From: Candidatus Cloacimonadota bacterium
GTDB lineage: Bacteria; Cloacimonadota; Cloacimonadia; Cloacimonadales; Cloacimonadaceae
Length of the DNA stretch: 64,000 nt
Assembly: GCA_020532085.1 (NCBI GenBank)
Contig: JAJBAV010000014.1
Span: 1-64,000 of the forward strand
Reading direction: 5' to 3'
Shown here: positions 1 to 8,665 of the stretch, piece after piece
How the letters are laid out: each line of letters opens with the position of its first letter
Numbering within the stretch: the first letter of the stretch is position 1
Translations under genes and position numbers: made by a program
Notes under the pieces: model-generated
Seen by the model: the letters and a program-made list of their open reading frames with translations, nothing else
Told to the model about the DNA's origin: nothing
Database searches by the model: none

Positions 1-2758
1 TCACGGCCGGAGTGGTGGCGCTGGGATTGAAGATCATGTAGGCCTGGGCGGCATAGGCGTTGGGCCAGGTGATGCCGGTCATGCCATAGGTGGTGCTCTG
101 GTCAACGTCCACCAGCACCCAGGGATCGAATGTGAGGCCGAAATCGGCGTAGGTCTCAAAGCCGTCGTTCAGTCCCGGAGGCGGGGGCGGGGTATCGCCC
201 GGGGCGGTCCAGGTCAGATGGACGTCGGAACCGTTGACCGTCGCGGTCAGGTTTTCGGGAGGCAGCAGGTCTTCAGTCGCCGTACCAGTAAGGTTCACAG
301 TATGAACAACCCGGTTGCCCAGATCATCGGTGACGCTCACGGTGGCGGTATGGGTGCCGGCCATGGTGGGGGCGTAATTGACGCTGAAGCCAATGCTTTG
401 AGCGGAAGCCAGGCTGGCCGGCAGGGTGGGCAGATTGGCCAGCGTCAGCATGGGGCTGCCGGAAATGGTGATGGCGGTGATGCCCAGGCTGCCGCCGCCG
501 GTGTTGGTGATGGTGAAGTCCTGGCTGGCGGTTGCGTCCACTTCCACCGTGCCGAAATCGTGGGATTCCGGAGTGATGGTGAAGGTGGGGACCGCGGCAG
601 CCGATTGGATCACAACGTTGTCCACCATGAGGTCGTTGTCACCGTTTCCGGTCACTGACGATTCACCGTAGAAAGCGAAGTATTTCACGCCGCTGAGGCC
701 GGTGAGGGCCACAGTGTAGTTCTGGCCGGTGGCCGGGATGGTATTGAACACGTCGCTGGAACCGGTGTTGTTCCACTCTTTCAGGATGGTGGGGTTGGCC
801 ATGTTGGGGTTGTCCGCCACGATCACCATGAATTTGTCGTCGGCCTGATCGGTGGTGGGAGGCGTGCTGCCGTTCCAAACCATCAAAGCGGCGTCGAATT
901 TCAGTTCGTGGTCTCCCGCGGGAATGTTTATGGGAGGCGTGATCAGCCAACCGTAGCGGGAAGTGCCGTAGATGTTGATCTTGGCGGCGTTGTTGCCGGT
1001 GTCGCCATTGAGCCAGTCATCGCGGAGCCACTGGGCTGTGGTGCCGGTTGGGGTGGGATAGAAGCCGCTCAGCTGGGTCCAGTTGGCCACCGGCCAGTCT
1101 CCTGTAACCGTGCCAAAATCGACGGTCCAGGGGAAGGTGCTGATGGTGGGGTCGGTCCTGGTGGTGAAGCTGAACACTGTGCTGGCAGGGGCTTCGCCGG
1201 TTGTATTGTAGGCAACCACCTTCCAGTAGTAGGTGGTGGCATAGGCCAGCGCGGTAGTCGCGGTGTGGCTGGTTGTGCCCACATCCGCCAGCAGAGTGCT
1301 GGGGTTGGCATTGGTGTCACAATAAACCCTGAATCCTGTGGGAATGCCGCCGGGGCCGGCGTTCCAGCTGAAGGTGGGCCATTCGTTCACGTCCGTGTCC
1401 AGGTCGGCCGGCGCCGTGAGAGTCACCGCTTCGGGAGCCAGGGCGGCCAGTTCCGGACCAAACACATGGTCGATATAGAAGGAAGTGCTGGAAGTGGTTG
1501 AGGAATAGACGTTGAAGCCCAGGAAGTAGTTTCCGGGGGTGATGCCGCTAAGGTCAACCATGTAGTTGTTCCAGTTGCTGTTTTCCGGGAAGGCGATCTC
1601 CGCGCCCACCGGAAGCCAGTCGGTGCCGTTTTGCGAATATTTCAGCTGGATGCGGCCGATCCCGGTGGTAACCGAGGTCCTGGCCCAGAAATCCAGACTG
1701 GAGGTGGCAGTGATATTCAGCATCGGGGTATAGAGCAGGCTGCCGGCGCTGCCAATGTACTCATAGGCGGAAGCCGCGCCGTGGAAGGGAGTGGTGGTGC
1801 TGCGGCTGAAAGCGCTTTCGACGTTGGTCCAGCCCATCGGCGGGAAGGAGGTGTCTTCAAAGCTCTCCGCGATCTGGTTGTCAGACGGGGTTTTGAAGTT
1901 CCACACGGGGCAGTTGGTGGCCGGGCCGTTGGCGTTCACCGGCACGATCTGCCAGTAATAGGTGGTGTTGGGCGCCAGAACCGGGGTGTAGGTGGTACCG
2001 GCCTGGTTTTGCACAAAGGCCGGAGTGGCGCTGGTGCCAAAATAGACGTCGTAGGAAGTGGGCATGCCGCCGCCGCTCTGCCAGGAGAGCGTGGCGTCCG
2101 TGAAGGCCCAGCCGCCCAGGGCGGGATAGATCGCCACCGCAGGGTCCGGAGGAGTGGTCTGGGGCGTCACCAGTTGCAGGTTCGGCCGGTTGTAATACAG
2201 CGTGCCGGTGGCATCAGCCGGAAAGCTGTTGTCCTGATATTTATACACGGCGCGGTAATCCGGAGTGGTGGTGGTATAGCGGAAATTGGGATATCCGGAG
2301 GCATAAACTCCGTCCCAGTTTCTCCACATGATCTCGATGTTGTCGGTGCCGTTCCAGGCAAAGGGGGCGTTGAACATCACGTAGTGCCAGCCGCCGCCGT
2401 TCCAGGTCAGGTCGCCCTGATAGACCAGGGTGAAGAGGGTGCTGTCGGGCAGCGTGTTTTCGGTGGCTTCATAGATGTTGGCGGTGGTGTGCCTAAGGTA
2501 CACCATCTGATTTACAGTGGTATAATTGGCCGGTGTGTTTCCGACTTCATAACCGAGGGCGATCAGGTTGCCGCCGCTCATCAGGCCGGCAGCGTTGATC
2601 TCCGCCGCGGTGTAGATGGTCTTCGACCAGCCATAGTCATAGAACCCGTAGGTGGGTATGTAGTTTTCCGTGCTGGTGCCGGTACCTATGGTGTAGGTAT
2701 CAGCCGCGGCAAAACCGACCATGGCCAGAAGCAGACATAAGAGCAATGTCCTTTTCAT
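1..2758 (-). CDS. Large secreted multidomain protein, 3' end outside window
   Basis: The open frame starts at the ATG at 2758-2756 and runs off the left edge with no stop (at least 919 residues). The N-terminus MKRTLLLCLLLAMVGFAAA is a signal peptide. About residue 298 onward (SFEDTSFPPMGW) resembles a choice-of-anchor J jelly-roll module, followed by an Fn3-like stretch (about 480-530), a second jelly-roll-like module (about 540-700), an ASPM/HYDIN-type immunoglobulin module around residue 723 (HDFGTVEV), and another Fn3-like module near 836. Such proteins are exported cell-surface or extracellular proteins. A C-terminal sorting domain is expected by analogy with other genes here but lies outside the window. 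The specific substrate is not recognisable. Confidence 0.85.
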   Translation of the reverse strand, partial: MKRTLLLCLLLAMVGFAAADTYTIGTGTSTENYIPTYGFYDYGWSKTIYTAAEINAAGLMSGGNLIALGYEVGNTPANYTTVNQMVYLRHTTANIYEATENTLPDSTLFTLVYQGDLTWNGGGWHYVMFNAPFAWNGTDNIEIMWRNWDGVYASGYPNFRYTTTTPDYRAVYKYQDNSFPADATGTLYYNRPNLQLVTPQTTPPDPAVAIYPALGGWAFTDATLSWQSGGGMPTSYDVYFGTSATPAFVQNQAGTTYTPVLAPNTTYYWQIVPVNANGPATNCPVWNFKTPSDNQIAESFEDTSFPPMGWTNVESAFSRSTTTPFHGAASAYEYIGSAGSLLYTPMLNITATSSLDFWARTSVTTGIGRIQLKYSQNGTDWLPVGAEIAFPENSNWNNYMVDLSGITPGNYFLGFNVYSSTTSSTSFYIDHVFGPELAALAPEAVTLTAPADLDTDVNEWPTFSWNAGPGGIPTGFRVYCDTNANPSTLLADVGTTSHTATTALAYATTYYWKVVAYNTTGEAPASTVFSFTTRTDPTISTFPWTVDFGTVTGDWPVANWTQLSGFYPTPTGTTAQWLRDDWLNGDTGNNAAKINIYGTSRYGWLITPPINIPAGDHELKFDAALMVWNGSTPPTTDQADDKFMVIVADNPNMANPTILKEWNNTGSSDVFNTIPATGQNYTVALTGLSGVKYFAFYGESSVTGNGDNDLMVDNVVIQSAAAVPTFTITPESHDFGTVEVDATASQDFTITNTGGGSLGITAITISGSPMLTLANLPTLPASLASAQSIGFSVNYAPTMAGTHTATVSVTDDLGNRVVHTVNLTGTATEDLLPPENLTATVNGSDVHLTWTAPGDTPPPPPGLNDGFETYADFGLTFDPWVLVDVDQSTTYGMTGITWPNAYAAQAYMIFNPSATTPAV

Positions 2759-2891
2759 ACATGTATCTCCTTGTTTATTTGTGATCAATCCTCTTGATGC
2801 AGATGTGATGCCGCCCCACAGTTTTGGGTACGCAAGATGGATTCTGGAGGCTTATCACACGTTTAACCACCCCAAATGGTTGCCAAGCAAA

Positions 2892-2897
2892 TGTCAA
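2892..2897 (-). promoter_or_regulatory. TTGACA box upstream of the giant secreted protein gene
   Basis: TTGACA on the minus strand, followed after 15 bases by TTTG. It lies about 135 bases before the start codon at 2758. It belongs to the recurrent TTGACA/TTT(G/C) pattern described in the findings. Confidence 0.3.
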
Positions 2898-3112
2898 GCA
2901 ATTTCTTTTCTCCGTCCTCCCCAAAAGCTCTGCTGATGACGATTTAAACCGCACAGCCTCATTCAAGGAAACAAGCCGTAAACCCCCTCGCCAGGCGCGA
3001 CTGACCTCAGTATTGGATCCCCATCAACCCCTTGGCATGAAAACAAGGATAATACCCGCCCGGATCCTGAAGAATCCACTTAAAGAATCCAAAGGCCAAA
3101 TCCGCCATCGCT

Positions 3113-3195
3113 CCCAATATCAATACGGTATCAATACGGAATCAATACGGATTTCATCCGTAATGATTCCGTATTGATACCGTATTGATATTGGG
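3113..3195. repeat. Near-perfect palindrome, family 1, copy A
   Basis: Two 40-base arms (3113-3152 and 3156-3195) are complementary at 39 of 40 positions around a TTC loop. Each arm is built from three 11-mer units of the form TATCAATACGG. A second copy at 31288-31380 is identical over about 88 bases, including the single arm mismatch. There is no T-run, so it is not an ordinary terminator. It lies just upstream of the gene at 3292. Confidence 0.9.
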
Positions 3196-3291
3196 GGCCA
3201 GAGGAGGAATTTTAAAGAAACGGCGGGGTGGCAGGAGGGGCGAAATAAATATTGACAAGCAGGGCCGGGTGGAAAGAAGAGTATCATTATT

Positions 3292-3753
3292 ATGGATAGC
3301 AAACTGAAGAAACTGCTGGCAGCCTGCCTGATTTTTGCCGCGCTAAGCTGTGCCTTCGCCCAGGCGAAGCGGGTGCCGACGCGGGCGGTTCTCTATTCCG
3401 CGGTTTTTCCCGGTGGCGGCCAGCTTTACAACCGGGCCTGGCTGAAAGCCGGCCTGGTGATGGGCGTGCAGGGATTCTTCATAGGTTCCGCCATCTATCA
3501 CGGCGGCGAACGCAATTACTGGCGCGACTTGGCCGAAACCACACCGGAACCGTTTTTGCAGGAACAGTATCTGGCCCGCAGCCGCGACTACGGCTACCAG
3601 CTGAACAACGACGTCTGGTGGATCGGCATCACAGCCGGACTTTCCATGCTGGACGCCTATGTGGACGCGCATCTGGCGGATTTTGACAGCGAGAAGGAAA
3701 ACATCCGCCTGCGCTTTTCCGGGGACGCGCTGTTGCTGCAGTACAATTTCTGA
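3292..3753 (+). CDS. DUF5683-like small membrane protein
   Basis: 153 residues. An N-terminal signal peptide or signal anchor (KKLLAACLIFAALSCAFAQ) is followed by a hydrophobic core with AVFPGGGQLYN (about residues 38-48), a motif typical of DUF5683 proteins, and two membrane-associated hydrophobic stretches (LVMGVQGFFIGSAIY and VWWIGITAGLSMLDAYVDAHL). The family is common in FCB-group bacteria and has no established function. TTGACA at 3252-3257 lies only 34 bases before the ATG and no good ribosome binding site is visible, so the 5' leader may be very short. The next gene starts 7 bases after the stop, which suggests co-transcription. Confidence 0.75.
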   Translation: MDSKLKKLLAACLIFAALSCAFAQAKRVPTRAVLYSAVFPGGGQLYNRAWLKAGLVMGVQGFFIGSAIYHGGERNYWRDLAETTPEPFLQEQYLARSRDYGYQLNNDVWWIGITAGLSMLDAYVDAHLADFDSEKENIRLRFSGDALLLQYNF

Positions 3754-3760
3754 GGTGGAG

Positions 3761-4543
3761 ATGAAGCGGATTTGTTTTGCTTTGCTGCTGCTGGCGCTGC
3801 TGGCAACGGCCTCCGGTGAGGCTCTGAGTCCGGAACTCTTCGCGCGGAGGGTGCATGACGAGATCAACGCGCTTCGGGGCAGAAACGGTTTGCCGGCGCT
3901 GCTTTGGCGGGACGACCTGGCCGGCCTGGCCCTTCGCCACAGCCGCAACATGGGCGAGCAGGATTTTTTCAGCCATGAGGATCATGAAGGGCTGCAGGTT
4001 TCGCAGCGGCAGCGGAAATACCTGCCCGAACTGCTGGTGGCGGGGATCGGCGAAAATCTTTACTTCATCGAAAACAGCAGGATGGTCTTCGATCCCAAGG
4101 AGATCGCCCGCGGCTGGATGAATTCGCCCGGCCACAAGGCCAACATCCTCAGCCAGGATTTCACCCACCAAGGGATCGCGGTATATCTGGCCCAGGACAA
4201 ACTATACACCACGCAGGTGCTTGCCGTTCCGGTTCTGAAAAGGCTTTCACCCCTGCCGCGGTCTTTCGCGGCAGGCCGCAGCTATCCGCTGGAATTCGAG
4301 TATCTTGCAGTGGAACCGCGCGAAGGCTTCAACTGCCAACTGGGCACCCCGGACCCCAATACCAAGGTCCAGATCGACCTGCTCACCTACACCCTGGGCT
4401 CCATGCCCCTGCAACCGGAATGGCTGGGCGACAGCCGGCTAATCCTGCCCCTGGAGTTCAAATACGGCCAGGGCCGCTACACCCTGCAACTCGGTTGGGA
4501 CGGCTATTACTACGATAACATGCTGGAGTTCAGGGTAGAGTGA
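3761..4543 (+). CDS. Secreted CAP (SCP/PR-1) domain protein
   Basis: 260 residues. ATG at 3761, preceded by GAGGTGGAG, is preferred over upstream in-frame starts because it gives a clean signal peptide (KRICFALLLLALLATASG). Residues about 25-155 form a CAP/SCP domain: RVHDEINALRGRNGLPAL, the helix with LALRHSRNM, FSHEDHEG, GENLYF and GWMNSPGHKANILS are the family hallmarks, including the conserved His and Glu residues. A C-terminal beta-rich region of about 90 residues follows. CAP proteins are extracellular; bacterial members have no agreed substrate. The 3' end overlaps the convergent xth gene by 14 bases. Confidence 0.85.
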   Translation: MKRICFALLLLALLATASGEALSPELFARRVHDEINALRGRNGLPALLWRDDLAGLALRHSRNMGEQDFFSHEDHEGLQVSQRQRKYLPELLVAGIGENLYFIENSRMVFDPKEIARGWMNSPGHKANILSQDFTHQGIAVYLAQDKLYTTQVLAVPVLKRLSPLPRSFAAGRSYPLEFEYLAVEPREGFNCQLGTPDPNTKVQIDLLTYTLGSMPLQPEWLGDSRLILPLEFKYGQGRYTLQLGWDGYYYDNMLEFRVE

Positions 4544-5303
4544 TCCTCAGGGTAACCGGGCAGTGGTCCGAGCCCATGATGTCGTCGCGAATGTCGGCAT
4601 CCACCACGCGGTGGCGCGCTTCGGCATTCACGAAGAAATAATCGATCCTCCAGCCCACGTTGCGGGGCCGGGCGCCGGCGCGGTAACTCCACCAGGAATA
4701 GCGCCGCGGCTCCGGGTGAAAGAGACGGAAGGTATCCAGCCATCCGGCAGCCACGATCTTGTCCAGCCAGGCCCGTTCGATGGGCAGAAAGCCGCTGGTG
4801 GTCTCGTTTTGTTTGGGATTGGCGAGGTCGATCTCGTGATGGGCGGTGTTATAGTCTCCAGTGACGATCACCATTTTGCCGCCGGCGCGGTCGGCTTCCA
4901 TGCGCAGCAGGCAGGCATCGTAAAAGCGGAGCTTGTAGTCCAGGCGTCCGTCGTTCATCTGGCCGTTGGGAAAATAGATGTTGTAGATGATGAAGCTGTC
5001 ATGCACGCAGCGGACCACGCGGCCTTCGTTGTCGAATTCCGGCTGACCAAGGCCATAAGTCACTTCCAGCGGCTCCGCCTTGGAGAGCACCGCCGTGCCG
5101 GAATAGCCTTTGCGCTCGGCGTGGGACCAGTAAAGTCGGTAGCCTGACAATTCATCAAGTTCCGGCGGGATCTGATGCTCTTGCAGTTTGGTTTCCTGCA
5201 GGCCCAGCCAGTCCGGCTGTTCGCGCCGCACGGTGGCGATGAAATCCTTGTTCAGCACGGCCCGCAGGCCATTCACGTTCCAGGACCAGAGATTCAAATG
5301 CAA
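4530..5303 (-). CDS. xth: Exodeoxyribonuclease III
   Basis: 257 residues, normal length for the family. This is an EEP-fold metal-dependent AP endonuclease and 3'-5' exonuclease for base-excision repair. Visible catalytic motifs are SWNVNGLR (7-14), LQETK with Glu37, Tyr108 in IIYNIYFPNG, GDYN with Asp150 and Asn152, RIDYFFV with Asp221, and the terminal SDHCPV with Asp246-His247. No partner gene is adjacent; it is convergent with the CAP gene and shares its 3' end. Confidence 0.95.
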   Translation of the reverse strand: MHLNLWSWNVNGLRAVLNKDFIATVRREQPDWLGLQETKLQEHQIPPELDELSGYRLYWSHAERKGYSGTAVLSKAEPLEVTYGLGQPEFDNEGRVVRCVHDSFIIYNIYFPNGQMNDGRLDYKLRFYDACLLRMEADRAGGKMVIVTGDYNTAHHEIDLANPKQNETTSGFLPIERAWLDKIVAAGWLDTFRLFHPEPRRYSWWSYRAGARPRNVGWRIDYFFVNAEARHRVVDADIRDDIMGSDHCPVTLRITLP

Positions 5304-5430
5304 ATCGATCCTCCCTCCCGGGTTGTAATTTTCACTTTGGGCAAGCGTTCACCGGGATAGGGCAAGCCTTTTCCGCGGAGGCAAAACTGTCAAGCGGAAA
5401 GGGCGGCGGGGATGGCGGCGTTTTTTGCGC

Positions 5431-5436
5431 TTGACA
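5431..5436 (+). promoter_or_regulatory. TTGACA box upstream of rpmH operon
   Basis: TTGACA 66 bases before the rpmH start codon and oriented towards it. No TATAAT-like -10 is visible at 17 bases spacing; TTTATT lies 24 bases downstream. Probable promoter of the rpmH-to-jag block. Confidence 0.4.
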
Positions 5437-5502
5437 CTTAAAGGGCGCTGAAAAAGATGGTTTATTCAATGAATTTGCCATACATTTTAAGGAGTTAGAT
5501 AC

Positions 5503-5637
5503 ATGAAAAGGACCTACCAGCCCTCCAACCGTTCCCGCAAGAACACCCACGGCTTCCGCAGCCGCATGGCCACCCGCAATGGCCGTAAACTGCTTGCCCG
5601 CCGCCGCGCCAAAGGGAGAAAGACCCTCAGCGTATGA
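5503..5637 (+). CDS. rpmH: 50S ribosomal protein L34 (bL34)
   Basis: 44 residues, the usual length. It begins [20 protein letters not shown] and continues with the basic segment [17 protein letters not shown], which is diagnostic of L34. ATG at 5503 follows AAGGAG. It heads the conserved block rpmH-rnpA-yidD-yidC-jag; dnaA, often upstream in other bacteria, is absent here. Confidence 0.97.
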   Translation: MKRTYQPSNRSRKNTHGFRSRMATRNGRKLLARRRAKGRKTLSV

Positions 5638-5640
5638 GCC

Positions 5641-5967
5641 ATGCTTCGTAGGATCACGAAGCACAGTGAATACCGGGAGTTCAGCTCCCCCGACCTGTTT
5701 CTGCGGAGCGACCATTTCTATGCCGCGGTGCTGTTTCACCCCCACGAATTTGCCCTGGGCATCACCATCGGAAGAAAAACCGGCAAGGCGCACACGCGCA
5801 ACCTTCTCAAACGCAGGATCAAAGCCTGGGCGCGCCTGCGTGGCGGGGACCTTCCCCGGGGCTGCAAACTCAACCTCATCGCCCGCCCCAAGGCCGGCGG
5901 ACTTGGCTGGAACGAACTTTGCGCGGAACTGGACAAACTGAACGCCCAACTGCGGGCAAGATGCTGA
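5641..5967 (+). CDS. rnpA: Ribonuclease P protein component
   Basis: 108 residues. This is the protein subunit that assists the RNase P RNA in cleaving the 5' leader of precursor tRNAs. The RNR signature is present in altered spacing as RKTGKAHTRNLLKRRIKAW, preceded by ALGITIG. It starts three bases after the rpmH stop, and its stop overlaps the start of yidD (ATGCTGA), which indicates translational coupling. Confidence 0.93.
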   Translation: MLRRITKHSEYREFSSPDLFLRSDHFYAAVLFHPHEFALGITIGRKTGKAHTRNLLKRRIKAWARLRGGDLPRGCKLNLIARPKAGGLGWNELCAELDKLNAQLRARC

Positions 5968-6194
5968 GAACCCTGCTGCGTTTGCCGAATCTGGGCTGCA
6001 TCGGGCTGATCAGATCCTACCGCAAATTCATCTCGCCGCTGCTGCCCAGCGTCTGCCGCTTCCAACCCTCCTGCAGCCAATACAGCCTGCAGGCTTTCCA
6101 GAAGTTCAATTTTTTCAAAGCCCTCGGCCTCTCGGCCTGGCGCGTGCTGCGCTGCAATCCTTTTTGCAAGGGCGGTTACGATCCGCTTCCCTAA
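5961..6194 (+). CDS. yidD: Membrane protein insertion efficiency factor YidD
   Basis: 77 residues from ATG 5961, which overlaps the rnpA stop. The family signature is clear: IRSYRKFISPLLPSVCRFQPSCSQYSLQAF, then LRCNPFCKGGYDPLP. YidD is a small cytoplasmic membrane-associated protein that helps YidC/Sec membrane protein insertion. An upstream in-frame start would add 14 residues lying within rnpA and is not supported. Confidence 0.95.
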   Translation: MLRTLLRLPNLGCIGLIRSYRKFISPLLPSVCRFQPSCSQYSLQAFQKFNFFKALGLSAWRVLRCNPFCKGGYDPLP

Positions 6195-6203
6195 GGAGAA
6201 AAT

Positions 6204-7826
6204 GTGGATAAACGCACTTTTATAGCCCTCTTTGTGGTGGTCATACTCTTTTTCGTCTGGTCAACCTACTTTGGCCCCAAGCCCCAGCCCGCGAGCACAG
6301 CGCAAACCGCTGATTCGCTTGCTGCGGACACCACCAAAACCCCGGCCGCAGTTCAGACCCTGGCCGCCCTGCCGGACAGCCTGCTAAAGGGCGCCGACAG
6401 CCTGAAATCGCTGACCCTGGCCAACGCGAATTTCACGGTGCGCTTCAGCAACCGGGGCGCCAGCATCACTTCCATCGAGCTGAAGAAATTCAGCTGGTCG
6501 GATAAAACCACCCCCGTGGACCTGGTGCCGGAAGACAAGGACCTGGCCGGCATCGCGCTGCTGCAGCACAAGGCCGCCGCGCCGCGGGACCTGAAAACGG
6601 TGACCTGGCACAGCGCGCAGAGCGACACGGCCGGGATCGTTTTCTGGCTGGGCGAGGAAAGCTCCCCGCTGGTGCGCAAGAGCTACCGGCTGGACGACAA
6701 ATACGGCATCCTGCTGGATGTGACGGTGAACAGCCCGGATCCCGTTTACGGCATCGAATACGACTTCAGCGCCGGCATCGCCGACAGCGAAGTGATCAAG
6801 CCCCGGGCCAAAGACCAGGATTACAAGGTGCTGCTCTTCGCGGACAACGTTCCGGTGAAACTCACCCTGCCCAAGATCAGAAAAGAGGCGCCGCCCTCGG
6901 CAGTGTCGTCGTTCAAATGGGCCGCGCTGCGCAGCAAATATTTCAGCATCGCCATCCTCGAAACCGGCAATCCCCTCACCAGCAACTACCATCCCGGCAT
7001 CAGCAAGGAAACGGGCAATCCCAGCCTGATACTGGACTCGCGGGATGCCACCCCCTCCCAAAACTGGGCGCAGAGCTTCCTCATCTATGCCGGACCGGCA
7101 GATCACGACCTGATGAAAAGCTACCCGGAAACCAAGCTGGAACTGATCCCGGACCGCGGTCCCGGCTGGCTGCGCTGGCTGGCCAACGCCATCGCCTGGC
7201 TGCTCAAATTCCTGCACAGCTTCATTCCCAACTACGGCATCGTGATCATCATCTTCTCCTTCATCCTCAAGCTGGTGCTGCATCCCCTCACCAAGAAAAG
7301 CATGGACGCCAACCTAAAAATGCAGCGCATCCAGCCACAGATGCAGGAGATCCAAACCAAGTACAAGAGCGATCCGCAAAAAATGCAGCAGGAAGTGGCC
7401 AAACTCTACAAGGAGGCCGGCACCAACCCGATGTCCGGCTGCCTGCCGCTGCTGCTGCAGATGCCGATCTTCATCGCGCTCTACAACGTGCTGCGCTATG
7501 CCATGGAAATGCGCAACGTGAGCTTTCTGGGGCTGAACCTCTCCGAGCCGGACCCCTGGATCCTGCCCGCCATCATGGCCGTGTTCATGGTCCTGCAAAG
7601 CCTGATGACCCGCCCCTCCAAAGAGTCCCTGGCCAAAATGGACGAAAAACAGCAGGCCATGCAGCAGAGCACCCGGATGATGACCTGGATCATGCCGGTG
7701 ATGCTGTTCTTCATCTTCCGCGGCCTGCCCTCGGGCCTGGTGCTCTACTACACCGTTTTCAACATCCTCAGCGTGGCCCATCAATACTACACGCAAAAAC
7801 GTCTTAAACTAAAGGAAACAACCTGA
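6204..7826 (+). CDS. yidC: Membrane protein insertase YidC
   Basis: 540 residues. A GTG start at 6204 after AAGGAGAA is chosen because the overlapping ATG at 6202 is out of frame. Residues 4-24 form the first membrane helix, followed by a large periplasmic beta domain (about 60-330) as in Gram-negative YidC. The conserved insertase core follows (about 340-535) with IPNYGIVIIIFSFILKLVLHPLT, the cytoplasmic helical hairpin, NPMSGCLPLLLQMPIFIALY and GLPSGLVLYYTVFN. It inserts proteins into the inner membrane alone or with SecYEG. The large periplasmic domain supports a double-membrane cell. Confidence 0.97.
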   Translation: MDKRTFIALFVVVILFFVWSTYFGPKPQPASTAQTADSLAADTTKTPAAVQTLAALPDSLLKGADSLKSLTLANANFTVRFSNRGASITSIELKKFSWSDKTTPVDLVPEDKDLAGIALLQHKAAAPRDLKTVTWHSAQSDTAGIVFWLGEESSPLVRKSYRLDDKYGILLDVTVNSPDPVYGIEYDFSAGIADSEVIKPRAKDQDYKVLLFADNVPVKLTLPKIRKEAPPSAVSSFKWAALRSKYFSIAILETGNPLTSNYHPGISKETGNPSLILDSRDATPSQNWAQSFLIYAGPADHDLMKSYPETKLELIPDRGPGWLRWLANAIAWLLKFLHSFIPNYGIVIIIFSFILKLVLHPLTKKSMDANLKMQRIQPQMQEIQTKYKSDPQKMQQEVAKLYKEAGTNPMSGCLPLLLQMPIFIALYNVLRYAMEMRNVSFLGLNLSEPDPWILPAIMAVFMVLQSLMTRPSKESLAKMDEKQQAMQQSTRMMTWIMPVMLFFIFRGLPSGLVLYYTVFNILSVAHQYYTQKRLKLKETT

Positions 7827-8665
7827 TGACCTCAATCGAGAAAACCGGAACCAGCATCGAAGCCATCATCGCCGCCTTTCGCGACGAACACCGCATCAAA
7901 GACTGGGAACTGAAATACAAGGTCTTGAAACGACCCTCCAAAGGCCTGTTTGGCCTCTTTGGCAGCAAAAGCGCCACGGTGCGCTTCGAGCTGCCCACCC
8001 TGGGCGAACGCGCCGCCAGCCTGCTCAGCCAGTTGCTGGGCAAGATGGGCATTCCCTTCGATCAGGTAAGCAGCAAAACCGAAGGCAAATCCATCTATCT
8101 GGTGATCAAGGGCAGCCAGGACACCGGGCTGCTGATCGGCAAAAACGGCTACATGCTGGAAACCCTGCAATTCTTTGTGAACCGCGTTTATGAAAACGAA
8201 CGCGAACTCGACCGCGTTTATGTGGACGTGGACGGCTACCGCGAACGCCGCGAAGCCCAGTTTCTGCGGCAGTTTCAGCCTCTGATCAAGAAGGTGCGCG
8301 AACAGGGCAAGCCCCAAACCCTGGAACCCATGAACGCCAACGACCGGCGGATCATCCACCGGCACATCGAGCGTGACCGCGGCCTCCGCACCCTCACCAT
8401 CGGCGAAGGCGAGATGAAACGCATCGTGATCTTTTCCGCCAAACAAAAGGAAAGTGAAGCGCTTTCCCAGGCCCAGGGCGGTCAGGACCACAGGCCCCGC
8501 AACCCCAGGCCGGGACACAACGCGCGGCCCAACCTGAACACCCGGCCCGAGCATGCCGTAAAAACCGAGCCGGGCGCCAAACCGGAACAAAACCCGAAAC
8601 CCGGGCAGAAACCCAGGCCCAACCGCCGGCCCCGGCCCAAGGCGAAAACAACCGCCAAGGCATGA
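7826..8665 (+). CDS. jag: KH-R3H RNA-binding protein Jag (KhpB)
   Basis: 279 residues. The start overlaps the yidC stop (TGATG). The N-terminal Jag_N-like segment (about 1-55) is followed by a KH domain with the GKNG loop at residues 105-108 and an R3H domain (about 168-205, RRIIHRHIERDRGLRTLTIGEG). The last 60-70 residues are a basic, Pro/Arg/Asn-rich tail (repeats such as RPRPN, KPEQNPKPGQKPRP), probably disordered and possibly RNA-binding. In other bacteria the protein binds mRNAs and small RNAs and influences cell envelope synthesis. Confidence 0.93.
   Translation: MTSIEKTGTSIEAIIAAFRDEHRIKDWELKYKVLKRPSKGLFGLFGSKSATVRFELPTLGERAASLLSQLLGKMGIPFDQVSSKTEGKSIYLVIKGSQDTGLLIGKNGYMLETLQFFVNRVYENERELDRVYVDVDGYRERREAQFLRQFQPLIKKVREQGKPQTLEPMNANDRRIIHRHIERDRGLRTLTIGEGEMKRIVIFSAKQKESEALSQAQGGQDHRPRNPRPGHNARPNLNTRPEHAVKTEPGAKPEQNPKPGQKPRPNRRPRPKAKTTAKA

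Larger units (their letters stand above)
2759..3291. other. Gene-free divergent intergenic region
   Basis: This region lies between two divergent genes. Apart from the TTGACA box at 2892 and the large palindrome at 3113-3195 I see no gene or RNA in it. The short open frames that cross the palindrome are artefacts of its symmetry. Confidence 0.6.

Noticed and set aside
3252-3287. TTGACA with TATCAT 24 bases downstream as a promoter architecture (also 5431, 9933, 55981)
   Set aside because: A 24-base spacer is outside any known sigma-70 promoter and at 3252 it would place the start site after the start codon. The TTTG-type second box fits more genes.
2759-3291. Structured RNA or riboswitch upstream of the divergent genes
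   Set aside because: Apart from the palindrome, no paired-element pattern of a known riboswitch or housekeeping RNA could be recognised; the same conclusion holds for 34970-35310 and 41093-41320.
3120-3302. Short frames on both strands ending in the palindrome (for example RYQYGI), also 31365-31595
   Set aside because: The symmetry of the hairpin gives the same peptide from both strands; there is no start context or family.
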